Positions 21,180 to 32,900 of a stretch of DNA of 64,000 bases are shown piece by piece. The stretch is from contig CM072159.1 in assembly GCA_036850595.1 (NCBI GenBank), positions 33,637,438 to 33,701,437 on the forward strand, in the 5' to 3' direction. The position numbers and the translations under genes are program-made. Each line of letters opens with the position of its first letter. Positions within the stretch are counted from its first letter, which is position 1. This DNA comes from Rhyacichthys aspro. Its lineage: Eukaryota; Chordata; Actinopteri; Gobiiformes; Rhyacichthyidae. Under the pieces are notes generated by a model. That model was not told the origin of the DNA. It did no database searches and saw only the letters and a program-made list of their open reading frames with translations.

Positions 21180-22887
21180 GTGATGAACCCACCTGTCTGA
21201 GTGACGCTGCCTCCACTACACTCTACACCTGTTTCCTGGAAGAAAGCCTGGTCGACTACAGAGACCTGCACCTGGAAGACCCCACCTGCACAGGAACATA
21301 CGACAGTTCAGACAAAAGCATTACCTTTGAGTTCAGTGGCTCCAGCCCCTGTGGAGGTGAAATAAGGGTGGGTCCTGTTTATGAAGAATCTTGATCCAAA
21401 TATCAGAGTGTGGTCAAAGTTCTGACTGAATTTCCCTTTTAGTCCGAGGCCAGCGACAGATGCTGGTTTATCTTTGACTGTGCATCAAGCAGCACAGACC
21501 AGACACAGATAAACTGTACAAACAAACCTTGTTTAATATGTGTTGTACCTAATGTACAATGTATAAAGGCTATGTCTGCAGTTACTATTATTAGTTAAAG
21601 AGCAGCAGAATGTGGAGCAAATGCAGACATTAAGTTCTAAGTTAATTTGTGTTAATCTGTGTGATGTTGTAGGAGTCAGGAAACCAGGTCGTCTACACCA
21701 ACACCATTAAGAACACCATTGAGGGCACCATCACCCACGAAAACCCTGTGTCCATCGACTTCTCCTGCGCCTACACTCAGCCAAGTCTCCAAACCATCTC
21801 CTTCACCATCGCCGACGGGTAAGAGTCTAGGTCTGAAAACATACAGCTCCAGGAGGCTAGGACCTAGCTAACGGTCCACTGCCTTCAGTCCGACTTCACT
21901 GAGACTTTGTCAAAACTGTGAGCATTAACCCGGCTCGGTTTGTTTTGCAGCTCTGTGAGTCTGACCTACTCCACGAGAGAATTCCAGTTCTATTTGACCG
22001 TAGGAACCTTTTCTGACGAGGCCCTGACGAAGCCTGTGTCTTCATCATCTGAAGTGTTCCTGGATCAGAAGATCTGGGTGAAGCTGGAGGTTCAGGACAT
22101 GGGAGAAGGTGGGGAGGCTCAGGGGGTGGGAGAAGGTGGCGTGGCTCTGCTGATCGATGACTGCTGGGGGACGAAAGAATCAAGCTCTGAGTCCTCGGAC
22201 AGATACGACCTGATCACTGACAGGTGAGAGGACACGTCTGTGGCTTCTGTCCAACAAACTAGTGCCAGTTCAAAAACGTTCCATTGAATATGTTCAGCTC
22301 TTTATGTTTGAATAATATGTAGAAATGATGATGATGTTGAAGGCAGATTGCAGTAGAACTTTTTTATCAACATGTGGCAGCAGTGAAAGTCCTTCAAAAT
22401 TAAAAAAAACCTAAATCTCACAAAAGAAAAGACTTAAGTGAGCACCAGCTGAACCACTTTAAGACTTAAGGCAGAACATGGTCCATCTGAGTCCTGATTA
22501 AAAACCAGTTTACTTCCCGTTTGAAATAGACCTAATTTTACTTTCAAAATGGTGTCGTGTGAACAGTTTGCTAAATGCTAAAGAGCAGCTAAAACATCTG
22601 TTTGAACTGTTTGCAGCTGTGTTGTTCCCACTGATGGAAGTGTGGAGCTGGTGTCAAACGGACAGACACTCACCTCCGTCTTTGCCTTTAAACTCTTTGA
22701 GTTTGTCGGAGCCACCACTGATAACCTCTACCTTCACTGCCAGGTCAAACTGTGCATCGTCGGCACCAACTGTTCCCCGGTAACACTCCGTTATTTACAC
22801 CAGATCTACACCTGCCCCAAGGTGAATGTTTAGAATAACATCTTAAATCCTTGTGTCTCTCATTTACAGACGTGTTCTGGTTCTTAG
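21180..22887 (+). CDS. ZP-module-only paralogue, plus strand, copy 2
   Basis: Exons 21180-21367, 21673-21818, 21951-22223, 22617-22779 and 22870-22887, identical in layout to 4144-5851. The one amino-acid change I noticed is in the first exon (DYRDLH here, DYNDLH in copy 1). It likewise lacks leader exons and ends CSPTCSGS-stop without an anchor or propeptide cleavage site. The 27-nt insertion in exon 3 is shared, so it predates the duplication. The open frame is preserved in both copies, which would suggest function if the duplication were old; the near identity means it may simply be recent. Confidence 0.68.
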
Positions 22888-23264
22888 ATTGAATCATCAC
22901 TTGGACCAAGTAAGTAATGACTGTAATAAAGTTCTCTGTAGGAACAGGCTGGTGTCTATAAAACAAACCATAAGAATGTATTCAAACAGAAACAGATTCA
23001 CCTAAACTGATTAAAATGTCTAAATATTGATTATAATTGTTTTTTCAGGTTGTGCTGCTGCCGAGTCGGACTCTACAGATGTTTATTTACTTTATACTAA
23101 AACCAATCAAACATGAAATCACTTAGAATCAGTATTTTACTCATAATGATTTGCTAAATTGGTGTAAGTTTCTTATTTTTAATAGTCCTAATTAATAATT
23201 ACAACTATGATTATCACTGTAATCAATCTTTCTTTTGATTTTGAGCATAATAAAAACTGAAGCA

Positions 23265-24545
23265 TGGCCCTGTGTCTTTTAACTCATTTAAATAGATGTG
23301 TTGTTGCTGAGGCTGAAATATGTTCAAACAGAAAACATTTAAAGTAGGTTTGTTGTTACCAGTAACAAGTGTCTATTTTTGTTTTTTAAAAATTCTGAAA
23401 ATAATCAAATACTTCTTTGTGATCAGGACGAAAGTTGTTTATAAGATTAATGATAATGACGTAACAGTGTAATAGAGTAATATGGGATTAGTGTTTGAAA
23501 TATCAACATTAGTTTAAAAAATACACACTTTTACCAAGAAAAAATATAACTTGAAAAGGGCAGTTTTGTCCCGAAACAGGTTCTGAAGTTTAAATAAGAC
23601 ACACAGCTTAATTTAACAATGTTTTTAACTCGTAAAATCAGCAAATAGCACCAACATTTAACATAAAAGAAAACACGTCTTAACTGTGTCTGTCTTCAAC
23701 AAAAACAACATTGTGTTGTTGTTCACATATTCATTTATTATTTTTACTGAAGTCAAACTCAAAAACAGAGAAAAAGAGAAACCTCCCACAACAACCACTG
23801 CTATACTCCACTAAACACTCCTACAGTTCCATTAGAGACAAGTTTAACCTCATTTCCTCATGTGTTCTAATGCTTTTATAAAGTCTAACCTCATTATTCC
23901 ACAAACATCAAACTTAACGTTGCACAAATGTCCAAAGTCTGAACTCCTTTAAACACGTGAGGCATGTTGCTTTAAGAAGGTGAAGACCTGCTGCGTAGTT
24001 TTAAGGAGGGTTTTAGAGCGCGTTTAATGAAAGGATGGACATGTGGGCGGAGCTTCCCTGATGATTGACAGGTCAAACCCGTGGGACAGATACTTTAACA
24101 TGTTTAATTTCACCTGTGAACTCAAGAGGCGTGTGTGAACAACATGCACTGATGTGCATCTGAACTATGGACAAAATGAACACCTTCATTCTTAAATATC
24201 ATATAAATAAAAGAGATAGACATACATTTATACAAACCTTACCTTTGTCTTTTACTTTAATTAAATCCATATTGTGACACGAGGAGCAGCAGGATAATAA
24301 TAATAATAATATAATCATAAACGACAGGACAACAGAGCCAGAGCAGTCCAGGTGTCTGCAGGTGAATAAAGGACGTCCTGGTTCTGGACAGATTTAGTTG
24401 AACCACTCTCTGTTTGTTTGTAAGACTCCTGTGACAAAAACTAATCAATAACAAAACATTTACAGCAGTTTATCGTTCAAATTAAAAGACCTTGTCTTTC
24501 TTATTTAATATAAAGCACATTTACTTTTTATAGTTTAGTCCTAGT
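23265..24545. other. AT-rich intergenic stretch, unit B, no gene seen
   Basis: Near-identical duplicate of 6230-7510. Nothing beyond a short (taa)n tract and possible polyadenylation signals was recognised. Confidence 0.55.
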
Positions 24546-24551
24546 TCTGGT

Positions 24552-24875
24552 TTGGTCCTGGTCCTGGTTCTGGTCTTGGTCCTGGTCCTGGTCCTGGTCC
24601 TGGTCCTGGTCCTGGTCCTGGTCCTGGTCTTGTTCTGGTCTGGTCCTGGTCCTGGTCTTGTTCTGGTTCGGTTCTGGTTTTGGTCTGGTCCTGGTTTTGG
24701 TCTGGTCCTGGTTTTCTCTGGTCTTTTCTCAGATGTTGGTGTAGACCTGGACTCGCTCTTGTTTTTTAAATATTCGGACAGATGTTTTTTTGGTCCTGGT
24801 CCTGGTCCTGGTCCTGGTTCTGGTCTTGTTCTGGTCTGGTCCTGGTTTGGTTCTGGTCCTGGTTTTGGTCTGGTC

Positions 24876-24916
<41 letters not shown>

Positions 24917-25080
24917 CCTGGTCCTTGTCCTTGTCCTGGTCCGGTTCTGGTTTTGGTCTGGTTCTGGTTCTGGTTCTGGTCCTTGTCCTGATCCTGGTTC
25001 TGGTTTTGGTCTGGTCCTGGTTTTGGTCTGGTCCTGGTTTTCTCTGGTCTTTACTCAGATGTTGGTGTAGACCTGGACTC
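24552..25080. repeat. Hexamer array (ggtcct/ggttct), unit B
   Basis: Counterpart of 7515-7985, with a different arrangement of ggtcct, ggttct and ggtcctt units. It also contains a second copy of the lectin 3'-end block (ttaaatattcggacag). Confidence 0.85.
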
Positions 25081-25091
25081 GCTCTTGTTTT

Positions 25092-27305
25092 TTAAATATT
25101 CGGACAGGTGTTATTTTGGTCCTGGTCCTGGTCCGGATCTCGGGTGAAGACCTCTCCGGTCTTGGTCCTGGTCCAACTGAACTTGACGTTTCCGTTCAGA
25201 CCAAGGTTGATCCAGCGCTGCTTCAACTAAAAACAAGATTTAATAAGATCCATGAGTCTGGACCTGGTCTAGGACTGGACTATGATCCAGGAGGGTCCAG
25301 GATGGTCTGGTCAGATTGGTCTAGTCCTAGTCCTGGTCTAGTCCTGGTCTCATCTGGTCCAGGATGGGATGGTCTGGTCTAGTCCTGGTCTAGTCCTGGT
25401 CTAGTCCTGGTCTAGTCCTGGTCTAGTCCTGGTCTGGTCCTGGTCTGGTCCTGGTCTGGTCCTGGTCTGGTCCTGGTCTAGTCCTGGTCTTACCTGGTCC
25501 AGGATGGTCTGGTTCAGATTCAGGTCTGAGTTCTTCTTGATTCTGAGTCTGATCCGTCTTCGTTTGGCTTCGACTGAAACAGAAAAAACTGAGTCTGAAT
25601 AAATTATGCAAATGAGCCGTGCATTCATGTAATTATGTAAATCATGTAATTATGTAAATTATGTAAATTATGTAAATGATGATTAATATAAATTATTAAA
25701 TATATTATTAAATTATAATTATGTAAATTATGTAAATTATGTAAATTATATTAAATATTATTATTAAGTTTTAATTAAATTATTAATATTAAATTATTAA
25801 ATTATTAAATTATTAAATTAAATTAATAATATAATGAATCTACTTTTCATTAACTAGGGTTAGGGTTAGGTCCAGTACCAGACCAGGACTAGACCAGGAC
25901 CAGACCAGGACTAGACCAGGACCAGACCCGGACTAGGACCCGGTCCAGTCCCGGTCCAGACCTGTGCCAGTCCCGGTCCAGACCCGGTCCAGGCTGGTCT
26001 TACTCTTCTGGCAGATCAAGTACATCTGTGTGGTGCAGGGGTAGGTCTGCATGAGGTAGGTGGTGGTCTCGAGGGCCACACATCCTGCTCCTGAAGGACT
26101 TCCTGGTTTCCAGTGGATCAAAGTCGCCTCAGACCCGTCAGTCCACTTCCACGAGTCCCGGTAAAGTCCGATCCACCCGGGACCGGACATGATCCCCTTC
26201 AGAGCCTCGGTCTGAGTCTGGTTCAAGACCGGGGCCAGGTCTGTGAACTGGACCCTGCAGTGGTCTCGGGCCTCGCTCCAGGTTTTAGGTTCATCAACGA
26301 AAACAAAACTCGGACTGGCTCCAGCTGCAACAGAACAGGTTTTAGATGGATTTAAACAGGTTTAGGTTGGTTTTCAACAGGTTTTAGCTGGATTTAAACA
26401 GGTTTGGGTTGGTTTTCAACAGGTTTTAGCTGGATTTAAACAGGTTTGGGTTGGTTTTCAACAGGTTTTAGCTGGATTTAAACAGGTTTGGGTTGGTTTT
26501 CAACAGGTTTTAGCTGGATTTAAACAGGTTTGGGTTGGTTTTCAACAGGTTTTAGCTGGATTTAAACAGGTTTGGGTTGGTTTTCAACAGGTTTTAGCTG
26601 GATTTAAACAGGTTTGGGTTGGTTTTCAACAGGTTTTAGCTGGATTTAAACAGGTTTGGGTTAGTTTTCAACAGGTTTTAGCTGGATTTAAACAGGTTTG
26701 GGTTGGTTTTCAACAGGTTTTAGCTGGATTTAAACAGGTTTGGGTTGGTTTTCAACAGGTTTTAGCTGGATTTAAACAGGTTTGGGTTAGTTTTCAACAG
26801 GTTTTAGCTGGATTAGACCTGGTTTTGTCAGGACTAGTCCAGTGTACCTCTGTAGCAGACGAAGGCCAGTCTCGAGCTGCAGTTGAAGTCGTTCCATTCT
26901 CCTGAAGTCCACATCACGACACAGTTCTCGTATCCATCGGTGTTGTCCGGTTTTCCGTTGGCCCACCGAGTGAACCCGGGTCTGGACTGGTCCAAAGACC
27001 ACCTCCAGCTGCTGACGTCGTCCCAGAGTCCGGTCCAAAACGTGCCGTGGGGATAACCGGCTCCGACCTTCACCAGAGCCTGGAAGTCCAGCTGGGTCTC
27101 CGCAGCCGCCAGGTCTCCGTAGTGAGTCCTGCAGTAGGAGATGGCCTTGGACTGAGTCCAATAACCAATAACAGGAACGTAGACCCGATCAGAACCGAGA
27201 GGAACCAACAGGACTGGAACCAGAACCAGGACCAAGGACCAAAAACGACCAAAGACCAGGAAAGAAAAAGACAAGGATCAGACAGGACCAGAACCGGACT
27301 TCCAT
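25092..27305 (-). pseudogene. Two-domain C-type lectin, copy 2, frameshifted in the leader
   Basis: Exons correspond exactly to copy 1: 27305-26848, 26324-26004, 25573-25494 and 25226-25092. The first exon is 458 nt instead of 451 nt: a 7-bp insertion (an extra aggacca-type unit near 27230-27240) shifts the frame in the hydrophobic leader. From the conserved ATG at 27305 only 38 codons are read before TGA. Beyond the insertion the frame is open through both CTLDs to the normal stop, with WND (EWNDFNC) preserved in CTLD1. No ATG was found in that frame ahead of CTLD1, so secretion from this exon looks lost unless another leader is spliced in. CTLD1 also differs from copy 1 in two clustered patches (VPVIGYWTQ for VPIHKYLTQ; AGYPHGTFWTGL for ATLPFGMWWTGL), while most of the surrounding sequence is unchanged. 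Confidence 0.72.
26338..26810. repeat. 42-bp minisatellite in lectin intron 1, unit B
   Basis: Counterpart of 9368-9825, with a similar number of ggttttagctggatttaaac units, filling the intron between the CTLD exons. Confidence 0.88.
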
Positions 27306-27449
27306 GGTCTCAATAGCTCTGTACAAAGACCCAGAACCAAAGTGATTCTTTTAATTTAATTTATTGAGAGTTAAATATTATTATATTTAATATTCCCAGT
27401 GATTATTGAAGACAATAACCAGAAGGAAACCAAAGACCAAGAACCAGAG

Positions 27450-27795
27450 AGATCCAGGTTAAAACCAGAGAAAACCAGGTTAAAACCAGAGAAAACCAGG
27501 TTAAAACCAGAGATCCAGGTTAAAACCAGAGAGATCCAGGTTAAAACCAGAGAAAACCAGGTTAAAACCAGAGAAAACCAGGTTAAAACCAGAGATCCAG
27601 GTTAAAACCAGAGAAAACCAGGTTAAAACCAGAGAAAACCAGGTTAAAACCAGAGATCCAGGTTAAAACCAGAGAGATCTAGGTTAAAACCAGAGATCCA
27701 GGTTAAAACCAGAGATCCAGGTTAAAACCAGAGAAAACCGGGTTAAAACCAGAGATCCAGGTTAAAACCAGAGAGATCCAGGTTAAAACCAGACT
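27450..27795. repeat. aggttaaaaccagag minisatellite, unit B
   Basis: Shorter counterpart of 10440-10945, with more gaaaacc-type and fewer gagatcc-type spacers. Confidence 0.88.
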
Positions 27796-27816
27796 GTGAC
27801 GGAACACGTTTCTCAC

Positions 27817-27921
27817 TCGTTCGTTTATTAAGTAGATGTTCGTTCCAGCAGCAGCTAATTCTGATTTTAAAAAGAGACACAAACCTGAGAAAAGCATGAT
27901 GAGAAATGTAGTCCTCTCCAT
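27817..27921 (-). other. Orphan lectin-type leader exon (candidate), copy 2
   Basis: Identical to the 35-codon exon at 10968-11072, with ATG at 27921 and donor GA|GTGAGA. If it could be spliced in frame to the lectin exons it might rescue the frameshifted copy at 25092-27305, but I see no acceptor in a suitable phase. Confidence 0.38.
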
Positions 27922-28218
27922 CTCCAAAACCAGAGCCAGTTCTGGTTTAGACCTGATCCAAGTCACGGTTTTACAAGTCTGGTCCTGGTCTAACTCCGGT
28001 CTGTTCCGGTCTGTTCCGGTCTGCTTCTCTCATATAATCCTCAGATTTGATTTGATGCAAAGCTGCTCTGATTCTTTGCATTTGAGTTTTGTTTATGAGG
28101 CTCCGGCTCAAAACCAGGTCGGGGACATTCTCTGGACTTGAACAGGACTAAACCATGCTTTTGTTATGTCTAGGTTAGATTAATATTTTTATTTAAAGGT
28201 ACTCTGTGTAAGTTTTCT

Positions 28219-28233
28219 CCAGTAGGGGGCGCA
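28219..28233 (+). promoter_or_regulatory. CTCF-like core motif 1, unit B
   Basis: CCAGTAGGGGGCGCA, same sequence and setting as at 11360. Confidence 0.45.
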
Positions 28234-28349
28234 CATTCCTCCGTTGTTTGTTTTCGAGAAGAAACGATCCAAACCCTCGAGTTTGGAAGAAAACAGTGGA
28301 ATTATAGGAAATACAGGAATTATATCTCATTTATGTTGGAGGTTTGTGT

Positions 28350-28364
28350 CCAGCAGAGGGCGCT
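28350..28364 (+). promoter_or_regulatory. CTCF-like core motif 2, unit B
   Basis: CCAGCAGAGGGCGCT, same sequence and setting as at 11491. Confidence 0.5.
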
Positions 28365-29027
28365 GTGTCAGTGAGCCAGGCCTGATTCTATTGATCTCAT
28401 TAAATCATCAGGATTTATCAGGTTTATTTAATGGAGACCAGTTTGTTTCATGAATTCTGTCCGAAACAGCAGTAAACCTCACTGAGATCATCCTGCTTCA
28501 TTAAACATTAATAATAATCAATCATTAGCTTCATTTACAGCTAAATCCTACAGTTCGGAGCTAAAGCCTCGTCTGACTCTTCATCAAACATTAAAGTAAA
28601 CGCAACAGTAGTTTTTATATTTAATGATGATGATGATTCATATTTTTGTGTTAAAGCAAACAGAAGGATCATGTTTCAGGTCTGAGTCCTGACTTTGACC
28701 AGACTTCATTTGAATTGGATTTGAATCTGTGTCATTTAAACAAATCATTTCACTGAAAAAGTGAAAAACAGGTTTAATCTGAGCCAAACTAAAGGCTTTT
28801 ATTCAGGTTTATTCAGGTTTAGATATAAACACTAAAGTAAACTATAAAGTCTGTTTATTTTTATTATTTGACAAAACAGTTCCTTGTCTCAGTTTTGAAA
28901 AGGATCTGAGCAGGTTCTGGTCAAACATTTGGACAAATACTGAAGTTCTTCATCTTTTTTATAAAGACGAAAAACTTTTTATTTTTAGAGTGATTTATTT
29001 CGTAACAAGGAGTCCTGACATGTTCCT

Positions 29028-29183
29028 GGCAGGTTCAGTCGGGTCTAAACCCGGTCTAGCTCTGACCTGTCGAGGCCCCGGCAGGTTCAGTCGGGTCTAA
29101 ACCCGGTCTAGCTCTGACCTGTCGAGGCCCCGGCAGGTTCAGTCGGGTCTAAACCCGGTCTAGCTCTGACCTGTCGAGGCCCC
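29028..29183. repeat. Three perfect 52-bp direct repeats, unit B
   Basis: Same three units as at 12162-12317, with no change in copy number. Confidence 0.92.
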
Positions 29184-29939
29184 GATCTGTCGTTGATCGA
29201 TGGATTATTACAATAAAGAAATGAGTCCATGCTTTATTTATTTTTTATTATGTTTAAATCAAACAGATGGATTACAGAGATTTTATTTTGATTTTTACTG
29301 AAATATTGATAATGATTTGAAAAACACACCTTTAAAAACACCCCTTTAAAGCCAAATCTAAAAAGCTAACGATAAATAAAATAGCCTGGTCTTAACTTGG
29401 TGTGACTCTAAATCAAAAAGAGCTAAAACTGTCCCTGAAGCGTGTTAGCAGCTCAATGTCGACTCATGAAACAGTGACGTGTCGAAAGTGAACTTGGTCT
29501 GGACTGAAACTGTTCCATAGTTTAATAAACACGACTGAGCTCACGTTTGAGAAACAGAAAAGCACTTAAACTTAACTAAAATATGCTCAAAATTAGCTGC
29601 TGAACTAAAACAGAATCCAGGCTTGATTTGGTCCGAGGTCTTTGTGAAGATCTGGAGCAGAAAACAACCTGTGAACACAGTAAAGTTGGACCATATATGA
29701 CTTATATTTATATTATTACAAGGACACTTCTGGTCCAACTCAGATTAAACCAGAAAGAGCCTTTAATTTGAAAATGCACCTCTTTTACATTTTAAAGGTG
29801 TGTTGTTGCTGAGCTCAAAGGCTGTAACGTTATAAATGTTTCTAATCATGAGCGGGTCTCGTATATAAAGCTTTTATATTTTCAGTCTGTTGTCCATGTG
29901 TTGTACAGTTACTCACTGAGCCCAGGTGAAGGTGATGAT

Positions 29940-32900
29940 CTACACTGCACAGATCTGTGAATGACAGACAGAGGCGTCACTTCTGAGAGTAATAAACACG
30001 TGGAAGTGTCTCAGAGACGTACCGGGGAACAGCTGGAACCCACGAGGCACAGCTGGACCTGGCAGTGAAGGTACAGACTGTCACTGGAGGCTCCCACGAA
30101 CTCAAACACGTTGAAGACAAAGACGGAGGTGAGTGTGTCTCCACTGGACACAATCCTCACACTGGCATCACCCTCACAGCTGCAAACACAGGACACACAC
30201 TGCTTAAATATTTACCCTTATAGCTGCTCTTCAACACTTTGATTCAACAATTGACTTTATTTGTTCAGCATTTGAGTTTTCAGCAGCAAAAAGATGTTTT
30301 TAACAGTTTACACAATGGAAAAAGAAAAAAATATTCTGTTCTGCGTAAATGAGCACCACACACTGTGACATTGACAATATACTCACAGTTTACACAAATC
30401 AACCTTGTCACCTGTTTGTGCACAACACAATCACTCCAGTAGGTGCTGTGTTAGTGCCACCTACTGGAGCCTCATGGAATAAAGTGTGTAGTACTGCCTC
30501 GTGTCAGTAACTGAAGTATTGTGTGTTTGTGTATGTTTCTCTCGTGTCAGTAACAGAAGTATTGTGTGTTTGTGTATGTTTCTCACGTGTCAGTAACAGA
30601 AGTATTGTGTGTTTGTGCATGTTTCTCATGTGTCAGTAACAGAAGTATTGTGTGTTTGTGCATGTTTCTCACGTGTCAGTAACAGAAGTATTGTGTGTTT
30701 GTGCATGTTTCTCATGTGTCAGTAACAGAAGTATTGTGTTTGTATATGTTTCTCACGTGTCAGTAACAGAAGTATTGTGTTTGTGTATGTTTCTCACGTG
30801 TCAGTAACAGAAGTATTGTGTGTTTGTGTATGTTTCTCACGTGTCAGTAACAGAAGTATTGTGTGTTTGTGTATGTTTCTCACGTGTCAGTAACAGAAGT
30901 ATTGTGTTTGTGTATGTTTCTCTCGTGTCAGTAACAGAAGTATTGTGTGTTTGTGCATGTTTCTCACCCGTCAGTAACAGAAGTATTGTGTGTTTGTGCA
31001 TGTTTCTCATGTGTCAGTAACTGAAGTATTGTGTTTGTGCATGTTTCTCATGTGTCAGTAACTGAAGTATTGTGTGTTTGTGTATGTTTCTCACGTGTCA
31101 GTAACTGAAGTATTGTGTGTTTGTGCATGTTTCTCACCCGTCAGTAACAGAAGTATTGTGTTTATGTATGTTTCTCTCGTGTCAGTAACAGAAGTATTGT
31201 GTGTTTGTGTATGTTTCTCTCGTGTCAGTAACAGAAGTATTGTGTGTTTGTGTATGTTTCTCATGTGTCAGTAACTGAAGTATTGTGTGTTTGTGTATGT
31301 TTCTCACGTGTCAGTAACAGAAGTATTGTGTGTTTGTGTATGTTTCTCACGTGTCAGTAACAGAAGTATTGTGTGTTTGTGTATGTTTCTCACGTGTCAG
31401 TAACAGAAGTATTGTGTTTGTGTATGTTTCTCACGTGTCAGTAACAGAAGTATTGTGTTTGTGTATGTTTCTCACCCGTCAGTAACAGAAGTATTGTGTT
31501 TGTATATGTTTCTCACGTGTCAGTAACAGAAGTATTGTGTTTGTGTATGTTTCTCACGTGTCAGTAACAGAAGTATTGTGTTTGTGTATGTTTCTCACGT
31601 GTCAGTAACAGAAGTATTGTGTTTGTATATGTTTCTCACGTGTCAGTAACAGAAGTATTGTGTTTGTATATGTTTCTCACGTGTCAGTAACAGAAGTATT
31701 GTGTGTTTGTATATGTTTCTCACGTGTCAGTAACAGTAGTATTGTGTGTTTGTGTATGTTTCTCACATGTCAGTAACAGAAGTATTGTGTTTGTGTATGT
31801 TTCTCACGTGTCAGTAACAGAAGTATTGTGTTTGTGTATGTTTCTCACGTGTCAGTAACAGAAGTATTGTGTTTGTGTATGTTTCTCACGTGTCAGTAAC
31901 AGAAGTATTGTGTTTGTGTATGTTTCTCACGTGTCAGTAACAGAAGTATTGTGTTTGTGTATGTTTCTCACGTGTCAGTAACAGAAGTATTGTGTTTGTA
32001 TATGTTTCTCACGTGTCAGTAACAGAAGTATTGTGTTTGTATATGTTTCTCACCCGTCAGTAACAGAAGTATTGTGTTTGTGTATGTTTCTCTCGTGTCA
32101 GTAACAGAAGTATTGTGTTTGTGTATGTTTCTCACCCGTCAGTAACAGAAGTATTGTGTTTGTGTATGTTTCTCACGTGTCAGTAACAGAAGTATTGTGT
32201 TTGTGTATGTTTCTCACGTGTCAGTAACAGAAGTATTGTGTTTGTGTATGTTTCTCACGTGTCAGTAACAGAAGTATTGTGTTTGTATATGTTTCTCACC
32301 CGTCAGTAACAGAAGTATTGTGTTTGTGTATGTTTCTCACGTGTCAGTAACAGAAGTATTGTGTTTGTATATGTTTCTCACCTGTCAGTGATCAGGTCGT
32401 ATCTGTCCGAGGCCTCAGGGTCTGATTCTTTCGTCCCCCAGCAGTCATCGATCAGCAGAGCCAGGCCAGCTTCTTCCACGTCCTGAGCCTCCAGCTTCAC
32501 CCAGATCTTCTGATCCAGGAACACTTCAGATGATGAAGACACAGGCTTCGTCAGGGCCTCGTCAGAGAAGGGCGTTATTACAACGTTAAAGGTGAACTGT
32601 CCCGTCGTATAGACCAGCGACACAGAGCTGCACCACAAACACAGCTAGTTTAGTTTGGTTTAGTTTAGAGTCACCTTCACAAACCTGTTCATAAAGGTTC
32701 AGTTCTGGTTATTGGTATTATTTATAGTGTCCTGTTGAGCTCGTAGTAAACCATTAATGACCATCTTATCATGACACACTGGAGTTAAATTCCTTTTGAA
32801 CAAAGCAAGATATGGTCACAGCATTATTCAAATCATTAATAAAATGGGAGTCCATCCCAAGAGCCCAAAGTGAGCCCACGTGACACATCCATGTATTACT

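Larger units (their letters stand above)
28110..29930. other. Intergenic spacer, unit B, with CTCF-like motifs and 52-bp repeats
   Basis: Near-identical to 11260-13080. It holds CTCF-like motifs at 28219-28233 and 28350-28364, and three 52-bp repeats at 29028-29183. No exon was recognised. It probably contains the 3' UTR of the complete ZP gene, whose stop is at 29940. Confidence 0.55.
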
